The notes: a model not told the origin generated them from the sequence alone. A DNA stretch of 64,000 nucleotides from GCA-2794515 sp034436155 (GCA_034436155.1 DAOTVP010000083.1:1-64000), one strand, 5' to 3'. Shown: positions 49,764 to 59,161, counted from the stretch's first letter. Made by a program: numbers and translations.

Positions 49764-51359
49764 CTAGCGCGGGGGCTTCTGCGATTTGCCAAACACCACC
49801 GCCCCCGTCTGACCATTCACCAGTGCGGTGCGAATATCACCATCTTCTTCGTAGAGCGTGGCAATCCACACGGGCATGAGCATGAGCTGAAATTGCATAT
49901 CGGTTGCTGATGTGCTGATCGATTGCACCTGACCGAATCCACTCCAAATTTCGCCATGTTTTTCGCGCATGAGGCGGTTGACAATCGTCCGCGCTTCGAG
50001 CGAGGCACGGTCAAAATCCATGCTATAAATCTGGGCGGGGTTTTTGGTGATGAGGTCTGGTTGATAAGCAACCGCCTGATTGACATCATATCTTCCCAAT
50101 TTATCGGTGAGCAATTTCGGCGGAGATTTGACCGCACACACCAACACATCATCGGCGAAATCGGTGAATTCTTCGGTCTCATAGCGTTGTGTGCGTTGCC
50201 GATGATAATTTCCCCGTTCATCCATCTCGACTTCAGTATAGATAACAGTACGGCGTACCTCAACCGTAGCATCAAAGACCCAATACGGCAAAAAATGACC
50301 CTCTAGTGTAGCTCGTTCTACAGCAGTGTTATCTACCCAACGGCGCATACGAGCGAGCGCGGTGTTCAGGTGCGATTTGATGCGTTCACCCGCTTGTTGG
50401 CGCGTGATACTGAACGGGATGAGGCTATCGGGTTGGCTAAAACTGCCGAGCGCATCATGCACCACCACATGCTTCGACCCACAATACGGGCAATGATCGC
50501 TCAATTTATTGCCCGGAATCGTGCGGTCTGCGCCACAACTATTGCATAGCAACAAGCGTTCACCGACTTGCCAAACCACCATCTGCGAGCGCCGTTTGAG
50601 CAATGCCGAAAATAACGATGAATCCCCCGCCGTATTCGCCGATTTTTCGCCGATATACCCGCACGAATCGCAATAGGGCAAGCCTGTAACATCATCCGTT
50701 GTCATGCGATACGACCCGCAATTCGGGCATCGCACATTTTTACTGGTCACGCTCACCGCGCCACCCGCTTGGCGTTTTTCGGCATCCAAATAGGGATTTT
50801 TGAGCGCATCGGCTTGCGCTTGGGTGAGTTTGCCATCGAGGAGCATCAATTCGCGCATGGCATCGCCGTGTTTGGGCATGTGGGCGATAACTTTAGTCAG
50901 ATAGTCGCGTTTTTCTTGCGGATCGGTGCTGAGGAGCGCCAGCCAATAATAACAATCCACAAAATCGGGTTGGATAGCCAACGCCCGCAAAAATGCGTCT
51001 TTCGCTTCTGGATACAGTTTACGCTCGATATACGCTTGACCACTATTGAAGGCGGCGCGGGCGTATGGGGGCAATTGCCCCGCGTAGCGAATCGCATAAC
51101 TGGCACGAATCTCGCGGATGGGCAACGTATCGGCATTTTGTGGGATAATGTCATTCACGATGTTTTTGGCTTTATCCCCAAACATGCTGGTGAGGGCATT
51201 TTTGAGCGATGGATTCGTCCCTGATGATGTCGGCGGTTTGATACCCGCATCGTGTTGGATGACGTAACCACACCGCCGACACGTCATCTTATCCTGATAA
51301 ATGGTGAAACTATTTTCGGCTTCACAGCGTGGGCAAATTGGGGGCGCAAGTGTAGACAT
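49764..51359 (-). CDS. Zinc-ribbon and TPR-like cytoplasmic protein
   Basis: A 531-residue protein. It has zinc ribbon 1 (PICPRCEAENSF...CRRCGYVI), a short TPR region (about 95-170, RAAFNSGQAYIERKLYPEAK, DAFLRALAIQPDF), zinc ribbon 2 (CPNCGSYRM...YCDSCGYIG) and zinc ribbon 3 (LLCNSCGAD...CPYCGSKHV). A large beta-rich C-terminal part with FLPYWVFDATVEVRRTVIYT resembles the domain that follows zinc ribbons in many uncharacterised bacterial proteins. No enzyme motif seen. The ATG at 51359 fits the first ribbon; the frame opens at 51452. It is last in an operon with two histidine kinases. Confidence 0.8.
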   Translation of the reverse strand: MSTLAPPICPRCEAENSFTIYQDKMTCRRCGYVIQHDAGIKPPTSSGTNPSLKNALTSMFGDKAKNIVNDIIPQNADTLPIREIRASYAIRYAGQLPPYARAAFNSGQAYIERKLYPEAKDAFLRALAIQPDFVDCYYWLALLSTDPQEKRDYLTKVIAHMPKHGDAMRELMLLDGKLTQAQADALKNPYLDAEKRQAGGAVSVTSKNVRCPNCGSYRMTTDDVTGLPYCDSCGYIGEKSANTAGDSSLFSALLKRRSQMVVWQVGERLLLCNSCGADRTIPGNKLSDHCPYCGSKHVVVHDALGSFSQPDSLIPFSITRQQAGERIKSHLNTALARMRRWVDNTAVERATLEGHFLPYWVFDATVEVRRTVIYTEVEMDERGNYHRQRTQRYETEEFTDFADDVLVCAVKSPPKLLTDKLGRYDVNQAVAYQPDLITKNPAQIYSMDFDRASLEARTIVNRLMREKHGEIWSGFGQVQSISTSATDMQFQLMLMPVWIATLYEEDGDIRTALVNGQTGAVVFGKSQKPPR

Positions 51360-51369
51360 CACATTTTCC

Positions 51370-52830
51370 TCACGATAAGCGTTGACGCATGACGGTTGGC
51401 GCAGTGGGAGAGGGCATCCACACCGAAAAACGCGATCCGCGCCCCTCGACACTTTGTACCTCTATTTTACCGCCGTGCGCCTGAACAATTTCTTTGACGA
51501 TAGCTAACCCTAGCCCCGTACCGCGTGCGGGACCGCGGGCTTTATCGACCTGATAAAATCGCTCGAAAATACGGGGCAAATCTTTTTCTGGAATGCCAAC
51601 CCCGTTATCGGCGATACTGACTTCCACACCACCCTCAACGGCGCGGGTTTTCACCCAGACATTGCCTCCATCGGGTGTGTATTTTATCGCGTTGCTAATC
51701 AGATTGTTGAGTACCTGCGAAAATCGGTCGCCATCCGCCGCCACAGGGGGCATAGACGGCGCATCAATTTCGAGCGAGATACGTTTTTTATCTGCCATCA
51801 CCGCGAGGCTTTGCGCCACACTTGTCACCATCTGCCCCAAATCAATCGCGGTTAGGTGCAACGAGAAGCGCCCCGCCTCCACACGCGCCAAATCGGTCAG
51901 TTGTGTCACCAGACGGTTGAGGCGTTCCGCCTCTTCGTAGATGATGGTGGCGGCGCGTTTGGGGTCTTTGGTCGCGCCGTCTAAAATCGCTTGGGCATAT
52001 CCCTGAATCGATGTGAGGGGCGTTTTGAGATCATGAGACACATTCGCCAAAAAATCGCGTTGCGATTGTTGTGCTTGACTGACTTGTGTTTTCATCTCAT
52101 TAAATGCCACGGCTAACGCTTGGACTTCTGTCGGACCTGTGATGATAACAGGGGTATGTAAATCGCCCCGCGCCACTTCGGTAGCGGCATGACTGAGGGC
52201 TTGTAACGGGCGGGCGATGGTCTGGCTGATGAGCGCCGATGAGATGAGCGCAATCGCCAAGCCGATGAGCGCCGCTTGTACGAGGGGCAACAACAAATCC
52301 GCGCCAAATGTAGCGAGTGTATCTTGTAGCGATTGTGTGGGGCGTGTATCGGCTAAGATAAATGCCAATTGTTGGTTGCCGATTGCCCGTGTGACCCCAA
52401 AAAATAACCATTCTGTGCCATCTTGAATGAATGAGCCGTACACAGGGTCATTTATCCGTGGTATCATGTTGGTATTCAAATTTTGTGGATTATCCACCTC
52501 AATGCGAATCGGTGTCCCGACTGGAAAATGGGCATCGCTATCATATAACACCACTTGCGAGACCATATTGATGGCAATCACGCGCACATCACGGCTCATT
52601 GCAAAATCACTTAGCACCGATACCAGATTGCCACCTTGCCCCCGTATGCCCGATAATAAACTGGGCAAGTTCAGACCGCGTGCGATTTGGCTCAGGTTTT
52701 GATACGTCTGATTGGTTGGGGCAGGGCGACTGCTGGTGGCGAAGATGAGTGCCCCAACAATCACCGACAGGGTGATGACGAGGAGTAACAGATACGATGC
52801 CAATAAGCGTGCGCGTAATGATGAAAACAT
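51370..52830 (-). CDS. Sensor histidine kinase (HAMP), no adjacent regulator
   Basis: A 486-residue membrane kinase. TM1 (ASYLLLLVITLSVIVGALIF), an outer sensor (about 35-175), TM2 (LVQAALIGLAIALISSALI), HAMP, H-box NVSHDLKTPLTSIQGY, N-box NLISNAIKYTPDGG, G1 DNGVGIP and G2 GTGLGLAIVKEIV. The kinase core resembles the ResE/WalK group. It starts 9 bases after a second, cytoplasmic kinase gene; no response regulator is in the operon, so the target is unknown. Confidence 0.92.
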   Translation of the reverse strand: MFSSLRARLLASYLLLLVITLSVIVGALIFATSSRPAPTNQTYQNLSQIARGLNLPSLLSGIRGQGGNLVSVLSDFAMSRDVRVIAINMVSQVVLYDSDAHFPVGTPIRIEVDNPQNLNTNMIPRINDPVYGSFIQDGTEWLFFGVTRAIGNQQLAFILADTRPTQSLQDTLATFGADLLLPLVQAALIGLAIALISSALISQTIARPLQALSHAATEVARGDLHTPVIITGPTEVQALAVAFNEMKTQVSQAQQSQRDFLANVSHDLKTPLTSIQGYAQAILDGATKDPKRAATIIYEEAERLNRLVTQLTDLARVEAGRFSLHLTAIDLGQMVTSVAQSLAVMADKKRISLEIDAPSMPPVAADGDRFSQVLNNLISNAIKYTPDGGNVWVKTRAVEGGVEVSIADNGVGIPEKDLPRIFERFYQVDKARGPARGTGLGLAIVKEIVQAHGGKIEVQSVEGRGSRFSVWMPSPTAPTVMRQRLS

Positions 52831-52839
52831 GCGACAGCC

Positions 52840-54726
52840 TCACGACTCAACTGGTGATTCGATCATGGCAATGGGCAATGTGAAGCTGAAAATACTGCCT
52901 TCACCCGTCATTCCTCGACTTTCGACACCGACTTCACCGCCTAATTTTTCGATGATGCGTTTCACAATCGAAAGCCCGACACCATGTCCTTCGGCTTTAT
53001 TTTCGGCGAAACGTTTGAAGGGCGAGAACAATTGCCGTTGGGCATCTTCGCTCAGACCATCGCCGTTATCGCGCACCCAAAATTTGACCATCCCCTTATC
53101 GGGTAGTGGGGTATAGCCAATCTCGATTTTAGGCGGTCTGCCACCATATTTTATGGCGTTACTGATGTAATTATTCCACACCTGCTCAATCCATGGGGCA
53201 TGACCCATCACGGTAGGGTAATCGGTGGGAGCGATTATCTCGGCATAAAATTCCTCCACTTTGGGCGCGAGTGATTGATATACCTCTTGGATAATTTCAC
53301 CCATCGATAACGGTTGAACCTCAATCGATTGCTGATGAATCCGCGCCAATAACAGCAATTCGTTGATGACGGTCGTCATTTTATTGCCTGTATGTTCGAT
53401 AGATTGCACCCACTCTAACACCTCGGCGGGCAAATCATTGGCATAATAGGCTAAAATGAGCGATGTGTATCCCACCACCAACGACAACGGATTTTTTAGA
53501 TCGTGCGCCACTGTATGCGTATAGGCATCTAAATCGTGGATGAGTTCTTCGCGTTGTTTGATTTCTTGTTGCAATTGCCGATTCAAGACGAGCAACGTCT
53601 CTTGTGCCTTTTGCCGTTCTTTGATTTCCTCTTGGAGTTCAATGTTGCGTAATTGATGAATTTCGGCTTGTTGGCGGGCATTTTCGACTTGATGAAGCAC
53701 TTGTAAATTTTTGAGTCGGGTATCGGCATTTTCGTTAAAAATTTCGGTGTAAATGCGATGATATTCTTTGAAATGATGATTCGCCCGCATAAAATCATTG
53801 GCTTTTTCATAGGCATTTGCCAATGTTAAGTGAACCTCGCTCAATAATTGCGGGGCGCTCACCACCTCCGCCAATTTGAGCGCGTCATTGAGCAGGCGTA
53901 AGGCTTGCGCCAATTCATCTTGACGCAGATGAATCCGCCCTAAACTGGTGAGGGCGCTACTTTCTGCGCGTTGGTTGCCAGAGCGTTGCGCCTCGACCAA
54001 GCACTCCACATACACCAACAAGGCGCGGGTATCGTTGCCGACTTCTTCGTAAATTTTGCCGATTTCCGTCAGCACTTCGGCTTCGCCTTGTTGATAATTC
54101 AGCTCACGATAATATTGCAAGGCTTTGAGGGCATAAATCATGGCACGACTGTATTGTTTTTTGATGATATAGGCTTGGCAGATATTTTTGCAAACCGCCC
54201 CGCGAGAGCGTTTGATGCCCAATTCGGAACTTAAATCGAGACAGCGATAAAAATATTTCAACGCCTCATCTGGGTTGCCCGTCTCTAAATACACCACGCC
54301 TATAATGTTGGCGGCGCTGATTTGTGACCGTTTGTCATTGGTTTTTTCGGCTAAATGCAGAGCTTCGAGCGCGATTTCTTGGGCATACGGATAGTTGCCT
54401 AAATCTTGGTGCATCCCACCCAATAAAATCAGCGCCAAAATTTCGCCCTGAATATCGTTAATCACCCGAAACAATGCCCGTGCATTGAGGGTTTGTGTGA
54501 GGGCTTCGGAGATATTCGAGAGGTGCGCGTTGCAGAGCGCCAGATTAATCAGGCTACCTGCTTGCCCTTTGATATAAGGTGACGAGGCGAATTCACCTTC
54601 GGTCGAGAGCTGATAGGCTTCTTCGCTCAGGGCGATAGCGCCCGTCACATCGCGCAGGCGCAATTCTCGCGCATGGGCGATGAGTTTATCAATATGGGCG
54701 GTTGCTGATGTGCCATCCATTGGCAT
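52840..54726 (-). CDS. Cytoplasmic TPR-domain histidine kinase
   Basis: A 628-residue soluble kinase. Residues about 5-330 form tetratricopeptide repeats (for example AANIIGVVYLETGNPDEALK, YFYRCLDLSSELG). A coiled coil (about 340-400) leads to the H-box YTHTVAHDLKNPLSLVVGY, N-box NYISNAIKYGGRP, G1 DNGDGLS and G2 GHGVGLSIVKRII. TPR regions in such kinases sense through protein partners. There is no membrane segment. GAGG lies 5 bases before the ATG. It is first in the operon kinase-kinase-zinc ribbon protein. Confidence 0.92.
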   Translation of the reverse strand: MPMDGTSATAHIDKLIAHARELRLRDVTGAIALSEEAYQLSTEGEFASSPYIKGQAGSLINLALCNAHLSNISEALTQTLNARALFRVINDIQGEILALILLGGMHQDLGNYPYAQEIALEALHLAEKTNDKRSQISAANIIGVVYLETGNPDEALKYFYRCLDLSSELGIKRSRGAVCKNICQAYIIKKQYSRAMIYALKALQYYRELNYQQGEAEVLTEIGKIYEEVGNDTRALLVYVECLVEAQRSGNQRAESSALTSLGRIHLRQDELAQALRLLNDALKLAEVVSAPQLLSEVHLTLANAYEKANDFMRANHHFKEYHRIYTEIFNENADTRLKNLQVLHQVENARQQAEIHQLRNIELQEEIKERQKAQETLLVLNRQLQQEIKQREELIHDLDAYTHTVAHDLKNPLSLVVGYTSLILAYYANDLPAEVLEWVQSIEHTGNKMTTVINELLLLARIHQQSIEVQPLSMGEIIQEVYQSLAPKVEEFYAEIIAPTDYPTVMGHAPWIEQVWNNYISNAIKYGGRPPKIEIGYTPLPDKGMVKFWVRDNGDGLSEDAQRQLFSPFKRFAENKAEGHGVGLSIVKRIIEKLGGEVGVESRGMTGEGSIFSFTLPIAMIESPVES

Positions 54727-54834
54727 GTTATCCTCAACTTGACGTTCTGTATAAGATTTTTCATCTCCCTATTATACCCCGAATTAGGATGGATAGCAGA
54801 TTTGGTTATTTTAGTGGATGTATTTTCGGTTGGT

Positions 54835-54930
54835 GGCGGACATACGCTTCGCTAGTCCGCCATTACACCCTTAAAACCGGGCTTTGTGTAATGGACGATT
54901 AGCCGCAGGGCGTATATCGTCCACAGGCAT
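54835..54930. repeat. Triple-hairpin intergenic element, copy E
   Basis: Three stems follow each other: GGCGGAC / GTCCGCC (54835-54861), ATTACAC / GTGTAAT (54862-54892) and GGACGAT / ATCGTCC (54893-54922), the last followed by ACAGGCAT. The outer stems match those of copy D (GGACGAT and GGCGGA types). Nothing else is visible in the 211-base gap except the ribosome site of the kinase gene. Confidence 0.65.
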
Positions 54931-54937
54931 ATTGGCT

Positions 54938-56359
54938 TTATTTGGGATGATGCTTGCCATAATAGGCGAGGGTATCATCTAAAAATAGCCGAATCATATA
55001 TTCATCGGTGAGGTCGTAACTGGTCAAATCTACGGCGAGTTCTTTATCAATCGTGATTTCGCCCATATCCACCGAATGCGTGTTATCGCCAGAGGTCAAT
55101 GCAATCCGCACATCAAACGGATTGCACTCTTCAGATTCACGGTCATGACATGGATGAAAATTAAACAATACCCCTTCGTGGCTCATATGCACGTCTTGCA
55201 CATAGAGCCAACGCCGATGATACAGGTCATAATCGGTGCGTGCCGTCAATTTCGAGCCATATTGTGACCATAATTCAGATGGCAATAGGTTATACAAGGT
55301 TTCGTATTCGGCTTCAGACCGACACCAAATCTGACGCAAATGGGTGAGCGGTAAGGCTTGTGGCACAATCACTTGCGCCCGCCGCGCCGAGAGGATTTCA
55401 TCGCGTTCATCTGGATTAAACCACGAGTCATGATAAATCATCTCGAAAGGCATATCCCGAAAAGCCGATGCCGATTTGAGCGTCTTGGGGTTGAGCATGA
55501 CATCGCCTTCGCTGAAGCGCGTATCGGCTTGGACAAGTATGCTCTCTAAATCGAACAAGAAAAAGACGGGCATGGCACAATACGATTTCGATTGGCTATC
55601 GCGTGGGCGAATCCCTTCCGAGCCGTATAAATCGGGGACGCGGGGACGAAAGTACAAGCGCACGGTGCGCTCCCAATACCGACTTTTTACGTTTGCTTTT
55701 TCGATGGGCGGATTCACCACACCGTTCTTGAGAATTTCGACCGCATCGGTCATATCGGCATAATAAAACAAATAATATGTCCACCAATGGCGTTCACCGA
55801 GCCATGTCTCATCGCGCAAATCGGCGATATAACGCCGAAACGCCCGCACATCGCGCTTGACCGATGTGGATGTGGCAGGGGCGCTTTGGGCGGTCATTTT
55901 CATCTTGGGGGGTAAAGCGTTGCTAATGGGCATAACGGGCGCGACCATGACAGGGGGCATTTTGCCCGTCTCGATATAATCTATCAAATGCACCATCAAA
56001 CTCTCGAATAGACTGGCATCAGAAAAATCCAGATAGTGCATATTTTCCATGTAGATGGGTCTATCGGCATCCGCTTGCACCAAAATCGGGATGAGGCGCT
56101 TATTTTTGCGGATAGAGCGCATTTGCTCTGCCCGACAAATATCCGATACATACGCCGCCGAACTGAGGAGCGCCAAGACAATCTCACTGCGTTCTATGGC
56201 ATCTTCTAAATCGCGTGACCAACTCGCCCCTGCGTGAATTTCTGAAGTGTCCATCCATACGTTATGACCCGCCCCAATCAGCGCATCGCGCAATTGATAG
56301 GCTAAATCCACCGCGTCTTCTCTGGCATACGAGATGAAAATACGCTTTTTATCGCTCAT
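54938..56359 (-). CDS. TIR domain fused to a degenerate DarT-like (DUF4433) domain
   Basis: A 473-residue soluble protein. The TIR domain is at 1-130 (RIFISYAREDAVDLAYQLRD, HAGASWSRDLEDAIERSEIV, LALLSS). A linker leads to a DarT-like ADP-ribosyltransferase domain at about 190-350: VEILKNGVVNPP, the strong signature RLYFRPRVPDLY (233-245), FFLFDLESIL, and ARRAQVIVPQALPL. DarT enzymes move ADP-ribose from NAD to thymidine in single-stranded DNA. The usual catalytic Glu of the R-x-A-E-V-L-V-P segment appears as Gln329, and the usual YHxT motif before the first helix reads FYYADM. The domain may therefore bind rather than modify DNA. The C-terminal 100 residues are beta-rich and unassigned. No DarG antitoxin is adjacent. 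Confidence 0.8.
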   Translation of the reverse strand: MSDKKRIFISYAREDAVDLAYQLRDALIGAGHNVWMDTSEIHAGASWSRDLEDAIERSEIVLALLSSAAYVSDICRAEQMRSIRKNKRLIPILVQADADRPIYMENMHYLDFSDASLFESLMVHLIDYIETGKMPPVMVAPVMPISNALPPKMKMTAQSAPATSTSVKRDVRAFRRYIADLRDETWLGERHWWTYYLFYYADMTDAVEILKNGVVNPPIEKANVKSRYWERTVRLYFRPRVPDLYGSEGIRPRDSQSKSYCAMPVFFLFDLESILVQADTRFSEGDVMLNPKTLKSASAFRDMPFEMIYHDSWFNPDERDEILSARRAQVIVPQALPLTHLRQIWCRSEAEYETLYNLLPSELWSQYGSKLTARTDYDLYHRRWLYVQDVHMSHEGVLFNFHPCHDRESEECNPFDVRIALTSGDNTHSVDMGEITIDKELAVDLTSYDLTDEYMIRLFLDDTLAYYGKHHPK

Positions 56360-56443
56360 CGAAATAAATATCCTTATCGGCTCTTTTTAATGGGTTATGT
56401 GTGCCATCTCTAGCATAGAACTTATTTTCATGTTTGGCAAGTC

Positions 56444-57316
56444 TTAGTCTGTTGTCAACTTTTGTGATAGCACATCTCGGCAAAACGCACAAGCAGGATT
56501 ATCGCATTGGGTGATGGTCGGTTTTTGTCTGATGAGGGCGCTGGCGCGGGTGGCAACGGCTTCGGCATCATAAAAACGCCATAGGCTTTTGCCGACAATG
56601 GCGATTTTTGCCAATCCATTCAAATAAGGGGCAAAATTATCGAACCCGTTAGAACATCCCCCTACTTCGGCATTGATAACCCCGCCGTGTTCATCCGCCG
56701 CCCAACGGATGAATAAGCGCCTGCCTGCTAATTTTTCGGCATAATGCAACAATGACATGCGTTCATAACCTACGCCCAATAATCCAACCATCCCTTGTTG
56801 TTGGATGAGTTCGCGCCTGGGGGCATAGCCATCGTCAAATGTTTGCGATGCCACTAGCGACTCGGCTTTATCGCCGATCGCCGTGAACGACATCAACGGA
56901 TGATTTCCGCGCACATGCCCATCCATTTTGAGCAGGGTGGTGGGGATGATGCCCATGTCACGCATATCCAACAACGTTGTTTGCGGGGTGAAATAGGGTG
57001 TTTGATAATCGTAACGCACCGCCACCAGATAATCGTACCAAAGCCGATTCAGGTTACGAGTCTCGAGGGCGTTATGCGGGATGAACATGGCAGATGCGGG
57101 TGGCATAACCTCGAATATGCGCGAAAATGTTGGGACTAAGACCGTACACCCTTCGTCTAAAAAGGCGTTGATGACGATTTTGGCGGCGGCTTCGGGTGAT
57201 GGTGCGTGAATACGCCCGAAACTGCGTAACGATGAATGTAAACAAACCACCCGCCCCGATAATTGGAGCGCCTGAATCGCAGACCGAAAATCGTGAGATG
57301 TGAGACCAATCACCAT
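56444..57316 (-). CDS. AAC(3)-like N-acetyltransferase
   Basis: A 290-residue protein of the aminoglycoside 3-N-acetyltransferase fold. It has VVCLHSSLRSFGRI near the N-terminus (acetyl-CoA site), LVPTFSRIFEV, and HVRGNHPLMSFTAIGDKAES with the catalytic-region His, and a Glu in the segment after GMVGLLGVGYERMSLLHYAE. Many chromosomal family members act on unknown amines rather than antibiotics, so resistance is not implied. The Cys-rich tail CDNPACAFCRDVL is unusual for AAC(3). The frame also opens at a GTG at 57340; the ATG at 57316 fits the family start. Confidence 0.85.
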   Translation of the reverse strand: MVIGLTSHDFRSAIQALQLSGRVVCLHSSLRSFGRIHAPSPEAAAKIVINAFLDEGCTVLVPTFSRIFEVMPPASAMFIPHNALETRNLNRLWYDYLVAVRYDYQTPYFTPQTTLLDMRDMGIIPTTLLKMDGHVRGNHPLMSFTAIGDKAESLVASQTFDDGYAPRRELIQQQGMVGLLGVGYERMSLLHYAEKLAGRRLFIRWAADEHGGVINAEVGGCSNGFDNFAPYLNGLAKIAIVGKSLWRFYDAEAVATRASALIRQKPTITQCDNPACAFCRDVLSQKLTTD

Positions 57317-57447
57317 AAAAGCACAACTTTCTGTTCGCACCCCACATCGATACGACTAGCCTAACACAACACATCAAATTATGCCAATCTCACCGAAAAG
57401 TATCAGTCGGTGGTAAAATAGGGCGAGATGTCTGGTAGCAATTAGAG

Positions 57448-58272
57448 ATGAAACGCATGAAAAAATTGTGGTTATGGATGTTGATGCTATCGTGCCTGTT
57501 GATAGGCTGTACGGGGCGTGGACAAACCCCTGCCGATTTGCCCACGCGCATTCCATCGGTGGATGCGCTCGAAACGGCGGCGATTCAAACCCAAAATGCG
57601 CCTCCCGTGCCGTTTAACATGGGGGTGAGTTTCCCGATGATCGATGACAATTTACCCCTGCTCACCAATTGGCATTACGATGCCACGTTGCGTTTTGTGG
57701 GCGTGTTCGCCAACACATCGCGCCCCGTTGAATTTGAGGCACGGTTGCAAGTGTGGTTTAATCAGGCGGGGAATCAGCGCCGTACCGTGATTTCTGGTGT
57801 CGGTGAATTATTCGGCGAAGCCGATGGGGTGGTCTTAGAAGGTGTGCGCTTGGGGCAACGGACATTTATCGTGCGCGAGGGGGCTTGTCTGACTGATGCA
57901 CAAGATGAACTCGCGCCGTTGGTCGCCGATTTGCGGGCGGGTGAATTATTGGGCGGGGTGAATTTCGCCTCACCGGGCGCATCAAATGGGGTTGTGAATG
58001 GCGAAACCGTGTGGCGGTTTGATGTCACCCCAGATCAATTGGTGTTGCCACAAGTGCAGTTGGATGGCGGGCGGGTCATCACCATGAGCAGTGAATTGTG
58101 GGTCGCTCCGAGTCGGAACGCGGTAGTTCGGTATTATGCCAATATCGATGTCGAAAATGTGCTGGTGACATTATTCGATTCATCGTTGCCTCTTTCAGGT
58201 CAACTGATTTTGCGCTATGACCTGAAAGAGGTGGGGATTAATCCGAATATCACGCGCCCAACGGGATGCTAG
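57448..58272 (+). CDS. Lipoprotein of unknown function
   Basis: A 274-residue protein with a lipoprotein signal (MKRMKKLWLWMLMLSCLLIG, lipobox LIGC, modified Cys21). The outer part is beta-rich: NWHYDATLRFVGVFANTSRP, VEFEARLQVWFNQAG and a C-terminal strand series ending in Cys. The layout resembles LppX/LprG-type or LolA-like lipid-binding sheets (antiparallel strands carrying a test-shield pattern), but no sequence signature confirms this. A single Cys near 152 (REGACLTDA) and the last residue Cys could form a disulphide. Confidence 0.75.
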   Translation: MKRMKKLWLWMLMLSCLLIGCTGRGQTPADLPTRIPSVDALETAAIQTQNAPPVPFNMGVSFPMIDDNLPLLTNWHYDATLRFVGVFANTSRPVEFEARLQVWFNQAGNQRRTVISGVGELFGEADGVVLEGVRLGQRTFIVREGACLTDAQDELAPLVADLRAGELLGGVNFASPGASNGVVNGETVWRFDVTPDQLVLPQVQLDGGRVITMSSELWVAPSRNAVVRYYANIDVENVLVTLFDSSLPLSGQLILRYDLKEVGINPNITRPTGC

Positions 58273-58275
58273 GGA

Positions 58276-58316
58276 TGTACACACCTAAAAATTTCCGTGA
58301 CCGTATATCGTCCCTA
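58276..58316. repeat. Degenerate half of an intergenic hairpin element, copy F
   Basis: GTATATCGTCCCTAG at about 58302-58316 matches the 3' arm of the GGGACGAT/GGACGAT hairpins in copies D and E, while the 5' arm is missing (GGGATGTACACACC instead). It lies between convergent genes and is probably a decayed copy. Confidence 0.4.
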
Positions 58317-58324
58317 GACCACCC

Positions 58325-58711
58325 TTAACTCATGTACTTTTTGAGTTCAGATGTGAAGGTTTCGGTATCTATCGGCTTAGAAAAATACGCCACAAAACCA
58401 CTTTTGAGAGCTTCTTCACGGGTGCGCGATGAATGATATGCCGTCACCGCCACACATGGCAACTTCTCTGTTTGCGGATTTTGGCGGATATTATTCAACA
58501 ATTGCCACCCGTCCATATCGGGCATAGATAAATCGATAATGGCGATTTTATACGCCTTGCTTTGTTCTGCCAATAATTTGAGGGCTTCAAACGCATTACC
58601 GACCACATCTACAGGCATCGATAGCGTTTGTGTGACCACATGCGAGACGACCATCTGACCATCGGGGTCATCTTCAACGATTAAAATGCGACTGCCTTCT
58701 ACGACATACAT
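58325..58711 (-). CDS. Single-domain response regulator (module 1, second receiver)
   Basis: A 128-residue receiver with ILIVEDDPDG, phospho-acceptor Asp in IAIIDLSMPDMDGW, Thr in CVAVTAYHSS and Lys in YFSKPIDTETF. No output domain. It starts 18 bases after the other receiver of the same module and is most similar to the receiver at 62219 (shared LPCxAVTAxHS and GYFSKP-type ends), showing the two modules are related by duplication. Confidence 0.92.
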   Translation of the reverse strand: MYVVEGSRILIVEDDPDGQMVVSHVVTQTLSMPVDVVGNAFEALKLLAEQSKAYKIAIIDLSMPDMDGWQLLNNIRQNPQTEKLPCVAVTAYHSSRTREEALKSGFVAYFSKPIDTETFTSELKKYMS

Positions 58712-58729
58712 ATCTTTATTGACCTCTTG

Positions 58730-59161
58730 TTAATCAATATATTTGGATAAGGCTTCAAATTCGGGAATATCAATCAATAGGCGGATGATTTGCTCAATAA
58801 ACGTGCTGGGGGAGAGGGGTTTTATCATGTAATTATGAAACCCCGCCGCCATGACTTTTTCTCGGTCGCCACGCATGGCATGAGCCGTGAGTGCGATGAC
58901 CGGGATTTTGCGTAATTCCTCATCTTCGCGCAGTTTGGCGATGAACGCCCAACCGTCCATTTGGGGCATCGAAATATCGGAGATGATGAAGCGCGGGCGC
59001 ACACTTTTGAGCAAATTTAACCCTTCTAGCCCGTTTTCGCCCGTATGCACCCGTGCGCCATAGAAGGCGAGGATATACCGCGCCACTTCGAGGCTATCAA
59101 ATTCGTCATCGATCACCACAATATCCCAATCATTGAGGATGTCTAACGGAATATTGCTCAT
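58730..59161 (-). CDS. Single-domain response regulator (module 1, first receiver)
   Basis: A 143-residue receiver with IVVIDDEFDSLEVARYIL, phospho-acceptor Asp in FIISDISMPQMDGW, Thr in VIALTAHAMRGDRE and Lys in NYMIKPLSPSTFIEQI. Its ATG overlaps the kinase stop (ATGA, 59158-59161), so the two are translationally coupled. It is most similar to the receiver at 62586 (both have TAHAM, GFHNY and LLxDIP). Confidence 0.92.
   Translation of the reverse strand: MSNIPLDILNDWDIVVIDDEFDSLEVARYILAFYGARVHTGENGLEGLNLLKSVRPRFIISDISMPQMDGWAFIAKLREDEELRKIPVIALTAHAMRGDREKVMAAGFHNYMIKPLSPSTFIEQIIRLLIDIPEFEALSKYID

Noticed and set aside
49644..54930. Composite transposon bounded by repeat copies D and E
   Set aside because: The copies also occur singly elsewhere, no transposase lies between them, and the genes inside form ordinary operons.
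56444..57316. Aminoglycoside resistance gene
   Set aside because: The fold is AAC(3)-like, but chromosomal members in environmental bacteria commonly act on other amines and the Cys-rich tail is atypical; there is no mobile context.
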